From Bdellovibrionales bacterium (GTDB lineage: Bacteria; Bdellovibrionota; Bdellovibrionia; Bdellovibrionales; JAMPXM01), in the NCBI GenBank assembly GCA_016713885.1, contig JADJOF010000007.1:186001-250000 (forward strand): 64,000 bases of DNA, in the 5' to 3' direction. Both the position numbers and the translations under genes were made by a program. Under the pieces are notes generated by a model. That model had not been told where the DNA came from and made no database searches. It saw only the letters and a program-made list of their open reading frames with translations. This document shows, piece after piece, positions 17,381-23,694 of this stretch. Positions within the stretch are counted from its first letter, which is position 1. Each line of letters opens with the position of its first letter.

Positions 17381-17640
17381 GACGCTGCCTCTTTCTCTTT
17401 CTCTTTCTCTGTAACTGTGTATCCGCACCCGCGAAGGTATTCCGCGAGCTCGTCATTGCCGTGAAACTCGATCACCTGATCAAGTGACGCATGCTTTTTT
17501 AAATATTGAACCATGAGATCAACGCCGATCTCTTTCAGCAGGAGATCCATGTCGCTTAGGCACTTGTAGTATTCCGAGATCAGGCTCGGCGATAGCTGCT
17601 CAAGGACGTCAGTCGGCTGAACGTAGATGTTGAGTCTCAT
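17377..17640 (-). CDS. Hypothetical phage protein ending in a KE repeat
   Basis: An 87-residue soluble protein of unknown family. Its C terminus, EKEKEKEAAS, is encoded by three GAGAAA hexanucleotide units (about 17391-17413), a small in-frame microsatellite. Start and stop both overlap neighbours by four bases. Confidence 0.65.
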   Translation of the reverse strand: MRLNIYVQPTDVLEQLSPSLISEYYKCLSDMDLLLKEIGVDLMVQYLKKHASLDQVIEFHGNDELAEYLRGCGYTVTEKEKEKEAAS

Positions 17641-17882
17641 TGCGCCCTCTGTTCTGGCTGAATTGCGCGATACGCACGAGAGAACTCTAAGCCGACCGCC
17701 TCTTGCAAGTTCACGCCACGCTCTTCTAAAGCAACGATTGCGTCGCCTGCGATCTTGCCTTCATGCGTGCGGTCTTCACCGTTCACATAGTGCGACACAA
17801 GCTCAACGTCCTGAGAGAACCCAAAGACGTGCCGAGCTCCTTTGATTTCAAATTGTAGGTAGACGACTCGACGAAAAGTCAT
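17637..17882 (-). CDS. Hypothetical phage protein
   Basis: An 81-residue protein starting at the ATG (MTFRRVVYLQF) that overlaps the YqaJ stop as ATGA. Beta-rich first half, helical second half (DAIVALEERGVNLQEAVGLE). It is translated directly after the recombination genes, so a role in DNA metabolism is possible. Copy 2 differs at several residues near the C terminus. Confidence 0.65.
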   Translation of the reverse strand: MTFRRVVYLQFEIKGARHVFGFSQDVELVSHYVNGEDRTHEGKIAGDAIVALEERGVNLQEAVGLEFSRAYRAIQPEQRAQ

Positions 17883-18571
17883 GCCCACTGATCTCCCCAC
17901 TTAAAATTAAGCTTTGCGAGCATCTCGTCCATATCTGAAACAAAGCGCGGAATGAGATCAGAAAACGCCTTCATTTTCTCTTCATCGCGGCGAACAGTCA
18001 GAACCTTGATCGGGTTCTTTTTCATGGCCGGATGGTATTGGACGAAGTCCCATGCGTCCGCGTCCATAACCCAAAGACAGAACTGATACTGCCAAACATA
18101 CTCAGGCTTGATCTTGTCGTCGGTCGCAAAGCGGACGAAGTGCATTGGATTATACGGGCACTTGATTTCAACGCCGCGATAGCCTTCAAAGTCCTTGACC
18201 ATGCCATCAGGCGAACAGCCGATCCGAAACGAATCATCTTTGAAGACGAACGGCAGCTCCTCAACGATTGTGCCTTTCATGAACTCATACGATGAACGAG
18301 CCGCATCCTCATGCTGATTGCCCCAATCAAGATACTTTGAATTGAGCTCTTCCATTTGGCCTGTGCAGACCTGAGACACAAGCTCAGCCATGTAGGTCGC
18401 CCGAGTCTCTGAATCAGCCTTGGCAACGACGCGAGCAGCATTGCTTGCCGAGATGACGCCAAGCTTTACGCGAAACCATTCAGCCGATGTTTGTTGAGCG
18501 AGGTTCGCGTTGAATCCGTAGCGCGTGGCGAATACGTCGTGAATCGCTGAAATCTGTTCTCTCGTTTTCAT
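17879..18571 (-). CDS. YqaJ/lambda-Exo-type 5'-3' exonuclease
   Basis: A 230-residue phage recombination nuclease. Family motifs are in order: EWFRVKLGVISASNA (31-45), WGNQHEDAA (83-91) with Glu88, GCSPDGMV (118-125) with Asp122, and RGVEIKCP (132-139) with Glu135 and Lys137, forming the PD-(D/E)XK active site. It should digest one strand of double-strand ends to give a 3' tail for the RecT annealase encoded next to it. Its ATG overlaps the RecT stop. Copy 2 has about a dozen substitutions, none in the motifs. Confidence 0.92.
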   Translation of the reverse strand: MKTREQISAIHDVFATRYGFNANLAQQTSAEWFRVKLGVISASNAARVVAKADSETRATYMAELVSQVCTGQMEELNSKYLDWGNQHEDAARSSYEFMKGTIVEELPFVFKDDSFRIGCSPDGMVKDFEGYRGVEIKCPYNPMHFVRFATDDKIKPEYVWQYQFCLWVMDADAWDFVQYHPAMKKNPIKVLTVRRDEEKMKAFSDLIPRFVSDMDEMLAKLNFKWGDQWA

Positions 18572-19497
18572 GTTTTCGCCTTCTGGTCTATAAACCCGTT
18601 AAGCATAATGATTGATCTCTGAATCTCTTGATCTGTGAGCTCACCAAGTGATGCGATTTGACGGCTAAAGGTTCTGGCCGCGTGCTCGATGAACTTGTCT
18701 TCTGTTCGCCCGAGCTCTGAGAGCATTGAGCTAATCTGCGATAGCTTCTCATCACGGTCGGAACTAGGTGCCGCAATGGCCGGAGTATTGAAGTCGATCG
18801 GATCGGCTTCGTTTGAAACTGCAATCGCCTCATCAAATCTGCGATGGTCTGTCATCGGCCACGTTTTATAGGCCTTTCGGATCACCGTTTTCTTGATCAT
18901 GTCATGCTTGTCAGTTTGCCATGGCGTTGAGACGCCCTTTGCCTTGTGCGCTTTCCATGAATCGGAGCGATCGCGAATCGACTCGATCTCAATCATGTTC
19001 ATCGTGGCAGTTAAGAACTCACCGTCAGTCGTCTTCGCAACGCAGTAGGCGCCGACCAAATCGCCGCGACTTTCGCTGAATGGATTGAACTCATGAATCG
19101 GCTTTACGCCTGGGCCTCTTGATTCAAACTTATCGCCTGAGAACACAACGTCAGCGTGCGCCCACTTGATCGCACCGCAATCAGTCGCAAGCTTCAGGAG
19201 TCCGATATACGACACCGCAAGGATGATCTTTTTGTCTCGTGGCAACAGATACGCAAGCTTGTGAACCGGGTTCAATGACAGGCCAATGGCCGCGACATTG
19301 ATGACTGCGCGTTTCAGAGAGTCAGGACTGCTTTGCGCAATGCCCGACAAGTATTGATTGTCCTTCAAGATGCCTATTGCAAACGATGCCTCACGCTCAA
19401 AGTTCACAGCGCCATGGATCTGCGCAAGCTGTGCGAACTCAGCGCCGGCCGACTGTACGATTTGCCGCATGTTTTCGATTTGGGCTGGCAGACTCAT
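18568..19497 (-). CDS. recT: RecT-family single-strand annealing protein
   Basis: A 309-residue single-strand-DNA annealing protein. The RecT core is recognisable: INVAAIGLSLNPVHKLAYLL (84-103), KKIILAVSYIGLLKLA, the DVVFSGDKFE strand, and MIKKTVIRKAYKTWPM near residue 215. With the adjacent YqaJ exonuclease it forms a Redalpha/Redbeta-like system that recombines homologous ends. This is a plausible agent for the patchy mosaicism and the tandem arrangement in this window. Both ends overlap neighbours by four bases. Confidence 0.93.
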   Translation of the reverse strand: MSLPAQIENMRQIVQSAGAEFAQLAQIHGAVNFEREASFAIGILKDNQYLSGIAQSSPDSLKRAVINVAAIGLSLNPVHKLAYLLPRDKKIILAVSYIGLLKLATDCGAIKWAHADVVFSGDKFESRGPGVKPIHEFNPFSESRGDLVGAYCVAKTTDGEFLTATMNMIEIESIRDRSDSWKAHKAKGVSTPWQTDKHDMIKKTVIRKAYKTWPMTDHRRFDEAIAVSNEADPIDFNTPAIAAPSSDRDEKLSQISSMLSELGRTEDKFIEHAARTFSRQIASLGELTDQEIQRSIIMLNGFIDQKAKT

Positions 19498-19754
19498 TTG
19501 CGTTCACCTAGCGCCATGACTCGCACCCGCTCCTTGGCCATCCGAACTCGGTCAAACAGATCCTCAACAAGGAACCGAAGGTCCTCGTCGCTTTCGTCGA
19601 TGAGACTCTCCATCGATGCCCCTGCGAGCAGCTCAAGGAATATTCGCCGAGCTTCGGCAATGCCGTCCTGACGACCAAGAGCTTGCGCATCTTTGATCTC
19701 TTTCTTGTATAATTCGAAATCGAGAATGATGTCTTTCCGGCGCAGGTCGCTCAT
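19494..19754 (-). CDS. Hypothetical helical phage protein
   Basis: An 86-residue, strongly charged helical protein (DEDLRFLVEDLFDRVRMAKER) just before RecT and overlapping its start. Identical in both copies. No family recognised. Confidence 0.65.
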   Translation of the reverse strand: MSDLRRKDIILDFELYKKEIKDAQALGRQDGIAEARRIFLELLAGASMESLIDESDEDLRFLVEDLFDRVRMAKERVRVMALGERK

Positions 19755-19858
19755 TTCAATCCTCTCAGTATTTTTCGAAGGTTTTCAGCCATGCCCCAGG
19801 CGCCCATCGCCTCGAGCCTTTGGATCATCGCGTGGAGGCGCTCAACTGATTCGCTCAT
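19751..19858 (-). CDS. 35-residue hypothetical protein
   Basis: A very short gene, supported because its ATG overlaps the upstream lipoprotein stop (ATGA) and its stop overlaps the next ATG. The product begins MSESVERLHAMIQRLEAMGA and is a single amphipathic helix pair. Confidence 0.55.
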   Translation of the reverse strand: MSESVERLHAMIQRLEAMGAWGMAENLRKILRGLK

Positions 19859-20070
19859 GACTCACCAATCCTTTCGCACCTTGAACATGCGCCATCGCTC
19901 CAGCAGCTATCAGTCGCGTGCATTTCGCCAAACTCATCGATAGGTCCGATTTGAAACTTCGTGCAGGCGCCGGCTTCCGCACAGCACATCTCAGCAGCGG
20001 CAGCACTCATCGGCTGTTTTCCGCAAGCCACAAGCGACAGCGAAAGAAGAATGACAGCGATACGGATCAT
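19855..20070 (-). CDS. Small phage lipoprotein
   Basis: A 71-residue predicted lipoprotein: MIRIAVILLSLSLVAC ends in a lipobox, with Cys16 as the lipidated residue. The mature part is Cys-rich (CCAEAGAC, SCWSDGACSRC), suggesting disulphides or metal binding on the envelope. Unchanged between copies. A lysogen-encoded surface lipoprotein could be an exclusion factor, but nothing in the sequence proves it. Confidence 0.7.
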   Translation of the reverse strand: MIRIAVILLSLSLVACGKQPMSAAAAEMCCAEAGACTKFQIGPIDEFGEMHATDSCWSDGACSRCERIGES

Positions 20071-20351
20071 CGATCACCGCCAGCTCTCAGCATGTCGAAG
20101 TCACGAATGCGATCGACCTCATCCATTGGATCTGGCGTGAGTGACTCATGCGTGCGCTTATTGGTTTTGAAGTATTGATCGAGCGCCCACTTCGAAAGAT
20201 CCTGTCTTTCAACCGGTGTCAGAAAATCAGTGATGTCTGTCTCACGGCCGCTCATTCCCACTTTAAAAACGTACATATCCACGACGGCGCCATATTCGAT
20301 TTGAGCTTCGATTCTGAGCGACATCTCAAGATCAGCGTATGTTTCGAACAT
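20067..20351 (-). CDS. Hypothetical phage protein, first gene of early operon
   Basis: A 94-residue protein (MFETYADLEMSLRIEAQIEY) with a GGAGG ribosome site. It begins the chain of overlapping leftward genes after the cro locus. Copy 2 differs by a short cluster of changes at residues 10-11. Family unknown. Confidence 0.65.
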   Translation of the reverse strand: MFETYADLEMSLRIEAQIEYGAVVDMYVFKVGMSGRETDITDFLTPVERQDLSKWALDQYFKTNKRTHESLTPDPMDEVDRIRDFDMLRAGGDR

Positions 20352-20433
20352 TTGGCCTCCGGATTTCGGGTAAAGAATTCCCTCGCGCAGTTTTCACTGC
20401 ACGGTTTTTAAGCATCTCTGTTATGGTGCGGAA

Positions 20434-20663
20434 CTAACCGGCCTCTTCCTCCCGCTTCAGCGGGTGGAAAAAGCCGGTTCTCAGGCACGCTAAGGACTCG
20501 GCACAAAGCAAGCCGAGTGCTCTGCTTTGCTGGTGCATGTCCTGGCCCGGACCCTGTGAATTGTCGTGGCCGAAACCCTGCTCTTGTATGCCAGTTGGGA
20601 TACCCCATCTGGTCCGTTTGCATCTATCCAGCTGTCTAGTACCGACCGATCAACGCGTCTCAT
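20434..20663 (-). pseudogene. Cro-like repressor, frameshifted
   Basis: The intact version in copy 2 (58368-58595) is a 75-residue Cro/CI-type HTH protein. Here an extra T at about 20543 (CCTGG against CCGG) shifts the frame just after the recognition helix VSATTIHRVR, and a second one-base insertion lies near 20449. The remaining frame would give the N-terminal half plus an unrelated tail. If the sequence is right, copy 1 lacks a functional Cro. Confidence 0.8.
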
Positions 20664-20757
20664 GATTAGTATAGTAAGCCTTTCGATATCAAAAGACAAG
20701 TCAAATGATTAGTTTGGTCTGTTTTTTATCGAAAGGAAACACGTTAGGCTTATTTTG
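20661..20757. promoter_or_regulatory. Lysis-lysogeny switch: divergent promoter/operator
   Basis: The gap between the divergent cro-like and repressor genes. Leftward there is TTGTCT (complement of 20694-20699), a 17-bp spacer and TACTAT (complement of 20671-20676). This would start transcription at or next to the cro ATG (20663), implying a leaderless message. Candidate operators are the inverted pair CCTTTCGATA (20679-20688) and TATCGAAAGG (20727-20736), and the direct pair ATGATTAGT (20662-20670, 20705-20713). Confidence 0.6.
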
Positions 20758-21168
20758 ATGAGTGTTTACGGCGGATTAGCCGACAGAATAAGGGACCACA
20801 GAAAGGCCCTAAAATTGACCCAGAGCGGGCTTGCTGAGCGCGCGGGGCTGTCGTTTGCCACGATCCAGGCACTCGAACGAGGGGCATCAAATCCTGAGCG
20901 AAAGACCTTAGCGGCCATCGCCACAGCCCTCGACATATCGATTGGCGATCTTTTGGGAGAAACCGTTGAGCCGGCACCTATGGCCGCTCGCTCGATCACC
21001 CAGGAGGCGGCGATGCACCCTACCCTAAAGGACGTCGTCGTGATCCTTGATAGGCTTGAATCGGTATCACCTGAGCGGCGGGCGGCGGCTCTTGCGATTC
21101 TTTTCGACGACTCTTCGCTTGCGCCAGAATCTTTCGATCTTGCTCAGCTTGCCTCAACAAAGCGTTAA
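20758..21168 (+). CDS. CI-like prophage repressor (HTH_3)
   Basis: A 136-residue DNA-binding protein with a Cro/CI helix-turn-helix at residues 7-62 (LTQSGLAERAGLSFATIQAL is helices 2-3). A short C-terminal region follows, with no LexA-type Ser-Lys protease. Divergent from cro, it should maintain lysogeny and immunity. It is identical in the two prophage copies, which predicts homoimmunity. Lacking an autocleavage domain, its induction must differ from lambda CI. The ATG at 20758 is preferred over the TTG one codon earlier; the ribosome site is distant. Confidence 0.87.
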   Translation: MSVYGGLADRIRDHRKALKLTQSGLAERAGLSFATIQALERGASNPERKTLAAIATALDISIGDLLGETVEPAPMAARSITQEAAMHPTLKDVVVILDRLESVSPERRAAALAILFDDSSLAPESFDLAQLASTKR

Positions 21169-21307
21169 TTGCCTCGATCACGTCCCGCACAGTGCCGCCC
21201 TCAATGTCCCAATCGGCTACATCCCAAGCGTCCTTTAGTGCTTAATTGGTTATGACATTTGATTAACAATTGATTGTTCAAGTCAGGCATCCATCAGGCC
21301 GATTTAA

Positions 21308-21817
21308 ATGAACAACCATGGAGGCTATGTGCAATTTGTCGTGATTCTGATCGCTCTCGTGATGGTTTTCGCAAATCAAGATGCAGAGGCTCAGAGCGCT
21401 GAAACCCTCTGGAGAGCGCGATCCCTCGAGGCTAAGGACAATATCAAACGACTACTGGACTCCAAGAAAGTAGCAAAGAAAGTTGAGTGCGAGTTCCTTA
21501 TCGAGCAGGCGTTTGAAGGCCTAAATGATCCAAAGTTCAAAGCGTTTTCAAAGACCGATAAGGGTGGGTTAACGGTACTGCTGACCATCGGCGACCCAAA
21601 GACAAAATCCTTACTCGGACTGGCCTTTCTATTCGGGGACGACAGCCGCAGGCCACTATTCATTCGTCCGATTTTCTTTGAAGACGCCAGCAAAACTGCT
21701 TGGACATTTGCAATTACGCCACTCACTTCGGGCGGCACTTTTGGTATAGAGACAAAGGACTGCGAATTTTTATTCTCCTCTGAGAACTATCTGAGTCCAT
21801 CTGTGAAGGCCAAGTAG
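21308..21817 (+). CDS. Exported protein of the lysogenic (moron-like) unit
   Basis: A 169-residue protein with a signal peptide (about 1-28, VVILIALVMVFANQDAEAQS). The mature part has two cysteines (KKVECEF, ETKDCEF) and a central hydrophobic beta region (LLGLAFLFGDD, PLFIRPIFFED). It lies on the repressor strand, against the lytic genes, with its own upstream gap, so it may be expressed in the lysogen and alter the host envelope. No family recognised. Identical in both copies. Confidence 0.68.
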   Translation: MNNHGGYVQFVVILIALVMVFANQDAEAQSAETLWRARSLEAKDNIKRLLDSKKVAKKVECEFLIEQAFEGLNDPKFKAFSKTDKGGLTVLLTIGDPKTKSLLGLAFLFGDDSRRPLFIRPIFFEDASKTAWTFAITPLTSGGTFGIETKDCEFLFSSENYLSPSVKAK

Positions 21818-21837
21818 TCCCGCACCGAGCCTTGATT

Positions 21838-21854
21838 CTGTCAGGCTTTGACAG
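21838..21854. promoter_or_regulatory. Palindromic operator-like site
   Basis: CTGTCA, five bases, TGACAG: a perfect 6-bp dyad, 74 bp before the next rightward gene. It could be a repressor site or part of a hairpin. Confidence 0.4.
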
Positions 21855-21927
21855 ATCATTTAAGAATCAGCCACAAGTCTGTTATTCTATGACAGCGGGC
21901 TAATCAAGGATGAGAGGCTCGTTTTTC

Positions 21928-22188
21928 ATGAAACTAAAAGGCGCATTTTTTCCAGAGATCCGAAAGGTCGCATCCGAAAAGCTTCAGATTGAGCTCGGCT
22001 GTAGTCCCGAAGTCGCAAAGATATTTCACCCGAGTATGCGGACCGATATCATCCCAGACGATTCAGCCGTTTGGATTCAAGCCTGCACGCTCCAGCAATG
22101 GGAAGAGTACGCAGGCGAATGGGAGCACGAGGCGGCCCATGGCTTTGAACTGGAAGTCGATCCGCCGCCAGCCTATTTGATGCACTGA
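21928..22188 (+). CDS. Hypothetical rightward phage protein
   Basis: An 86-residue soluble acidic protein (MKLKGAFFPEIRKVASEKLQ) of unknown family. The ATG at 21928 has GAGAGG ten bases upstream; an earlier ATG at 21910 lacks spacing. With the previous gene it forms the only rightward accessory pair, and its end overlaps the leftward lysis cassette by 16 bases. Confidence 0.55.
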   Translation: MKLKGAFFPEIRKVASEKLQIELGCSPEVAKIFHPSMRTDIIPDDSAVWIQACTLQQWEEYAGEWEHEAAHGFELEVDPPPAYLMH

Positions 22189-22322
22189 CGTTTCGCGATC
22201 ATCTCGATTTCATCCTGAAGCCGCTTGATCTGCACAGCTTGGCTGAATGCCAAGTGCGCAAGTGGCAGCACCAGCGCCATGGCGAGAATCATCACAAGCA
22301 CTGCGACGCCAAGCCGGGTCAT
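22173..22322 (-). CDS. 49-residue membrane protein of the lysis cassette
   Basis: A short gene whose ATG overlaps the upstream stop as ATGA. One N-terminal transmembrane segment (VAVLVMILAMALVLPLAHLA) is followed by a short charged helix (IKRLQDEIEMIAKR). Small size and position suggest a spanin or holin accessory. Confidence 0.55.
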   Translation of the reverse strand: MTRLGVAVLVMILAMALVLPLAHLAFSQAVQIKRLQDEIEMIAKRQCIK

Positions 22323-22600
22323 TCAGAGTCTCGCTGGTCAGCTTCATCCCTCTGGTCGGCGCGCATCTCTGCGAACCTGCCAGTGAGCTCTGCGCCGCCC
22401 GTACGATTGAGCTCTTGCTCGAGAAGGATATTCTCGATCCGACGAATCTTCACGAACGCGCGCCTACGAGCCCCACGAAGTGCGATGATCACCCGAGAGA
22501 AGGCAGTCATCACCATTGCGGCCCCGCCACACAGCGCACCGACGACCTTCACGAAGTCATCGGCACCCATTCCAAACACGGCCGCGACTGTTTCGATCAC
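22319..22600 (-). CDS. Small membrane protein of the lysis cassette
   Basis: A 93-residue protein beginning at a GTG that overlaps the endolysin stop (GTGA). A hydrophobic stretch (VVGALCGGAAMVMTAF, about 20-36) is followed by a basic segment (RGARRRAFVKIRR) and a charged helical tail. The topology fits an inner-membrane spanin or a holin; no motif decides. Confidence 0.55.
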   Translation of the reverse strand: MIETVAAVFGMGADDFVKVVGALCGGAAMVMTAFSRVIIALRGARRRAFVKIRRIENILLEQELNRTGGAELTGRFAEMRADQRDEADQRDSE

Positions 22601-23019
22601 GCGTACACCGGCATGAGAATGGCGACGACATCTTTCCGATGATTCCACGGTCTGATTCTGACAAACGCGTTCTGCTCAATCGCGTCCTTTTCAGTGAGCG
22701 TCTTCGAACCGCCGCCGCCAGCTTCAATGACGTGCTGATCATCGATCATGAATGCAATGTGAGTGATCTTGTCTGGCCTTAGGCCATAGAACACCAAGGC
22801 GCCAGGGCCTCTCATCTCACGCTCTGAAACGCTCAAGTAAAACTCAAACATTGCCTGCGCTGACTGATCACCTTTCGGGTCCATACCGACTGATGCAAGA
22901 ATCTCTTGCACGAGGCCAGAGCAATCATAGCCACGCATCGGATCATCCCCGCCCCAAATGTATGGCCTACCGACAAAGTGCCACGCGTACTCGCAAGCAA
23001 TCATCTTTTTGACCATCAT
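22597..23019 (-). CDS. NlpC/P60-family endolysin
   Basis: A 140-residue papain-like peptidase. Cys33 in RGYDCSGLVQEI and His87 in KITHIAFMIDD form the NlpC/P60 catalytic pair, with His96 (QHVIEA) as the likely third residue. It should cut peptide cross-links of peptidoglycan and release virions. There is no signal peptide, so a holin must let it out; a candidate lies just upstream. The ATG at 23019 overlaps the preceding stop; a GTG two codons earlier is possible. Confidence 0.85.
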   Translation of the reverse strand: MMVKKMIACEYAWHFVGRPYIWGGDDPMRGYDCSGLVQEILASVGMDPKGDQSAQAMFEFYLSVSEREMRGPGALVFYGLRPDKITHIAFMIDDQHVIEAGGGGSKTLTEKDAIEQNAFVRIRPWNHRKDVVAILMPVYA

Positions 23020-23306
23020 CGCCACGCCTCACATGATTGAAGTTTTGATTTCAAAAGCACAAGATTCTCTTGTGGCGAACAGAAGAAGTCGAAAAACATC
23101 GGCTCATCACACTGCACCTTGTGCCCATCGCCGTTCACGATCATGCACTTGCCGTCTTTCTGCATAGGCAGATACACGTCTGGCTTCCAGTCAGGCTCAT
23201 CGCCTGATCGCTTTAATGACACGCAAGCGACCGATGCCATGTATGCAAGCGCCAACAGAAAGGCTATAAGCGCAAGCGTCAGGTCATCTCTTCGTCTTGA
23301 ACGCAT
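23016..23306 (-). CDS. Membrane-anchored or lipoprotein-like lysis protein
   Basis: A 96-residue protein: basic N terminus (MRSRRRDD), a hydrophobic segment (LTLALIAFLLALAYMASVAC) ending in a cysteine that resembles a weak lipobox, then a Cys-containing extracytoplasmic part. It could be an outer spanin-like lipoprotein. The start is uncertain; an ATG at 23339 would overlap the upstream gene further. Confidence 0.5.
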   Translation of the reverse strand: MRSRRRDDLTLALIAFLLALAYMASVACVSLKRSGDEPDWKPDVYLPMQKDGKCMIVNGDGHKVQCDEPMFFDFFCSPQENLVLLKSKLQSCEAWR

Positions 23307-23487
23307 CTCGTAGTTCTTTCGCGGCTTTGATTTTGTCATCCTCAGTCCTTGCCATCTTTGCCTGTTCAACCAAAAGCCTGACCTGTTCAAGATCCGCTGC
23401 ATTCGTGCGTTTCACCTGCGCTTCGATGATGAGATCGATCACGCGCTGAAGTGCGATGAGAAGCTCGATGATCTTGACTACGGTCAT
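23284..23487 (-). CDS. Hypothetical helical phage protein
   Basis: A 67-residue helical protein (IIELLIALQRVIDLIIEAQV then charged helices). It starts inside the stop of the holin candidate. Family not recognised; a holin or antiholin partner is possible. Confidence 0.6.
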   Translation of the reverse strand: MTVVKIIELLIALQRVIDLIIEAQVKRTNAADLEQVRLLVEQAKMARTEDDKIKAAKELRDAFKTKR

Positions 23488-23636
23488 TCTGGTTTTGGCT
23501 CTTTGCCGAGTAGCTTTTTTGACACGTTGATCACGAACTGCAAAATGCCGTTCGACTTCAGTGCCGGGATAAGCGCAAGAGCCTCGCTCACTGCGAGAAG
23601 TGCTGCTAAGATGATGACCAGTGATTCATTTTCCAT
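23484..23636 (-). CDS. Holin-like 50-residue protein
   Basis: A short gene with a strong AAAGGAG ribosome site. One hydrophobic helix (SLVIILAALLAVSEALALIP) follows an acidic N terminus, and the C terminus is basic (VSKKLLGKEPKPE). Size, topology and place between tail genes and endolysin suggest the holin. Its stop overlaps the next ATG. Confidence 0.6.
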   Translation of the reverse strand: MENESLVIILAALLAVSEALALIPALKSNGILQFVINVSKKLLGKEPKPE

Positions 23637-23694
23637 TGTTTACTCCTTTGAAGTTACGTGTTTACTCCGACGATCCATTCAACGTGTGCCTTCA

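Noticed and set aside
17391..17413. GAGAAA hexanucleotide repeat as a phase-variation switch
   Set aside because: The unit is six bases, so copy-number change stays in frame, and both prophage copies have the same number.
21040..21242. Antisense frame over the repressor 3' end (KDAWDVADWDIEGG...)
   Set aside because: It looks protein-like for about 45 residues but has no start codon with a ribosome site and runs through the repressor gene.
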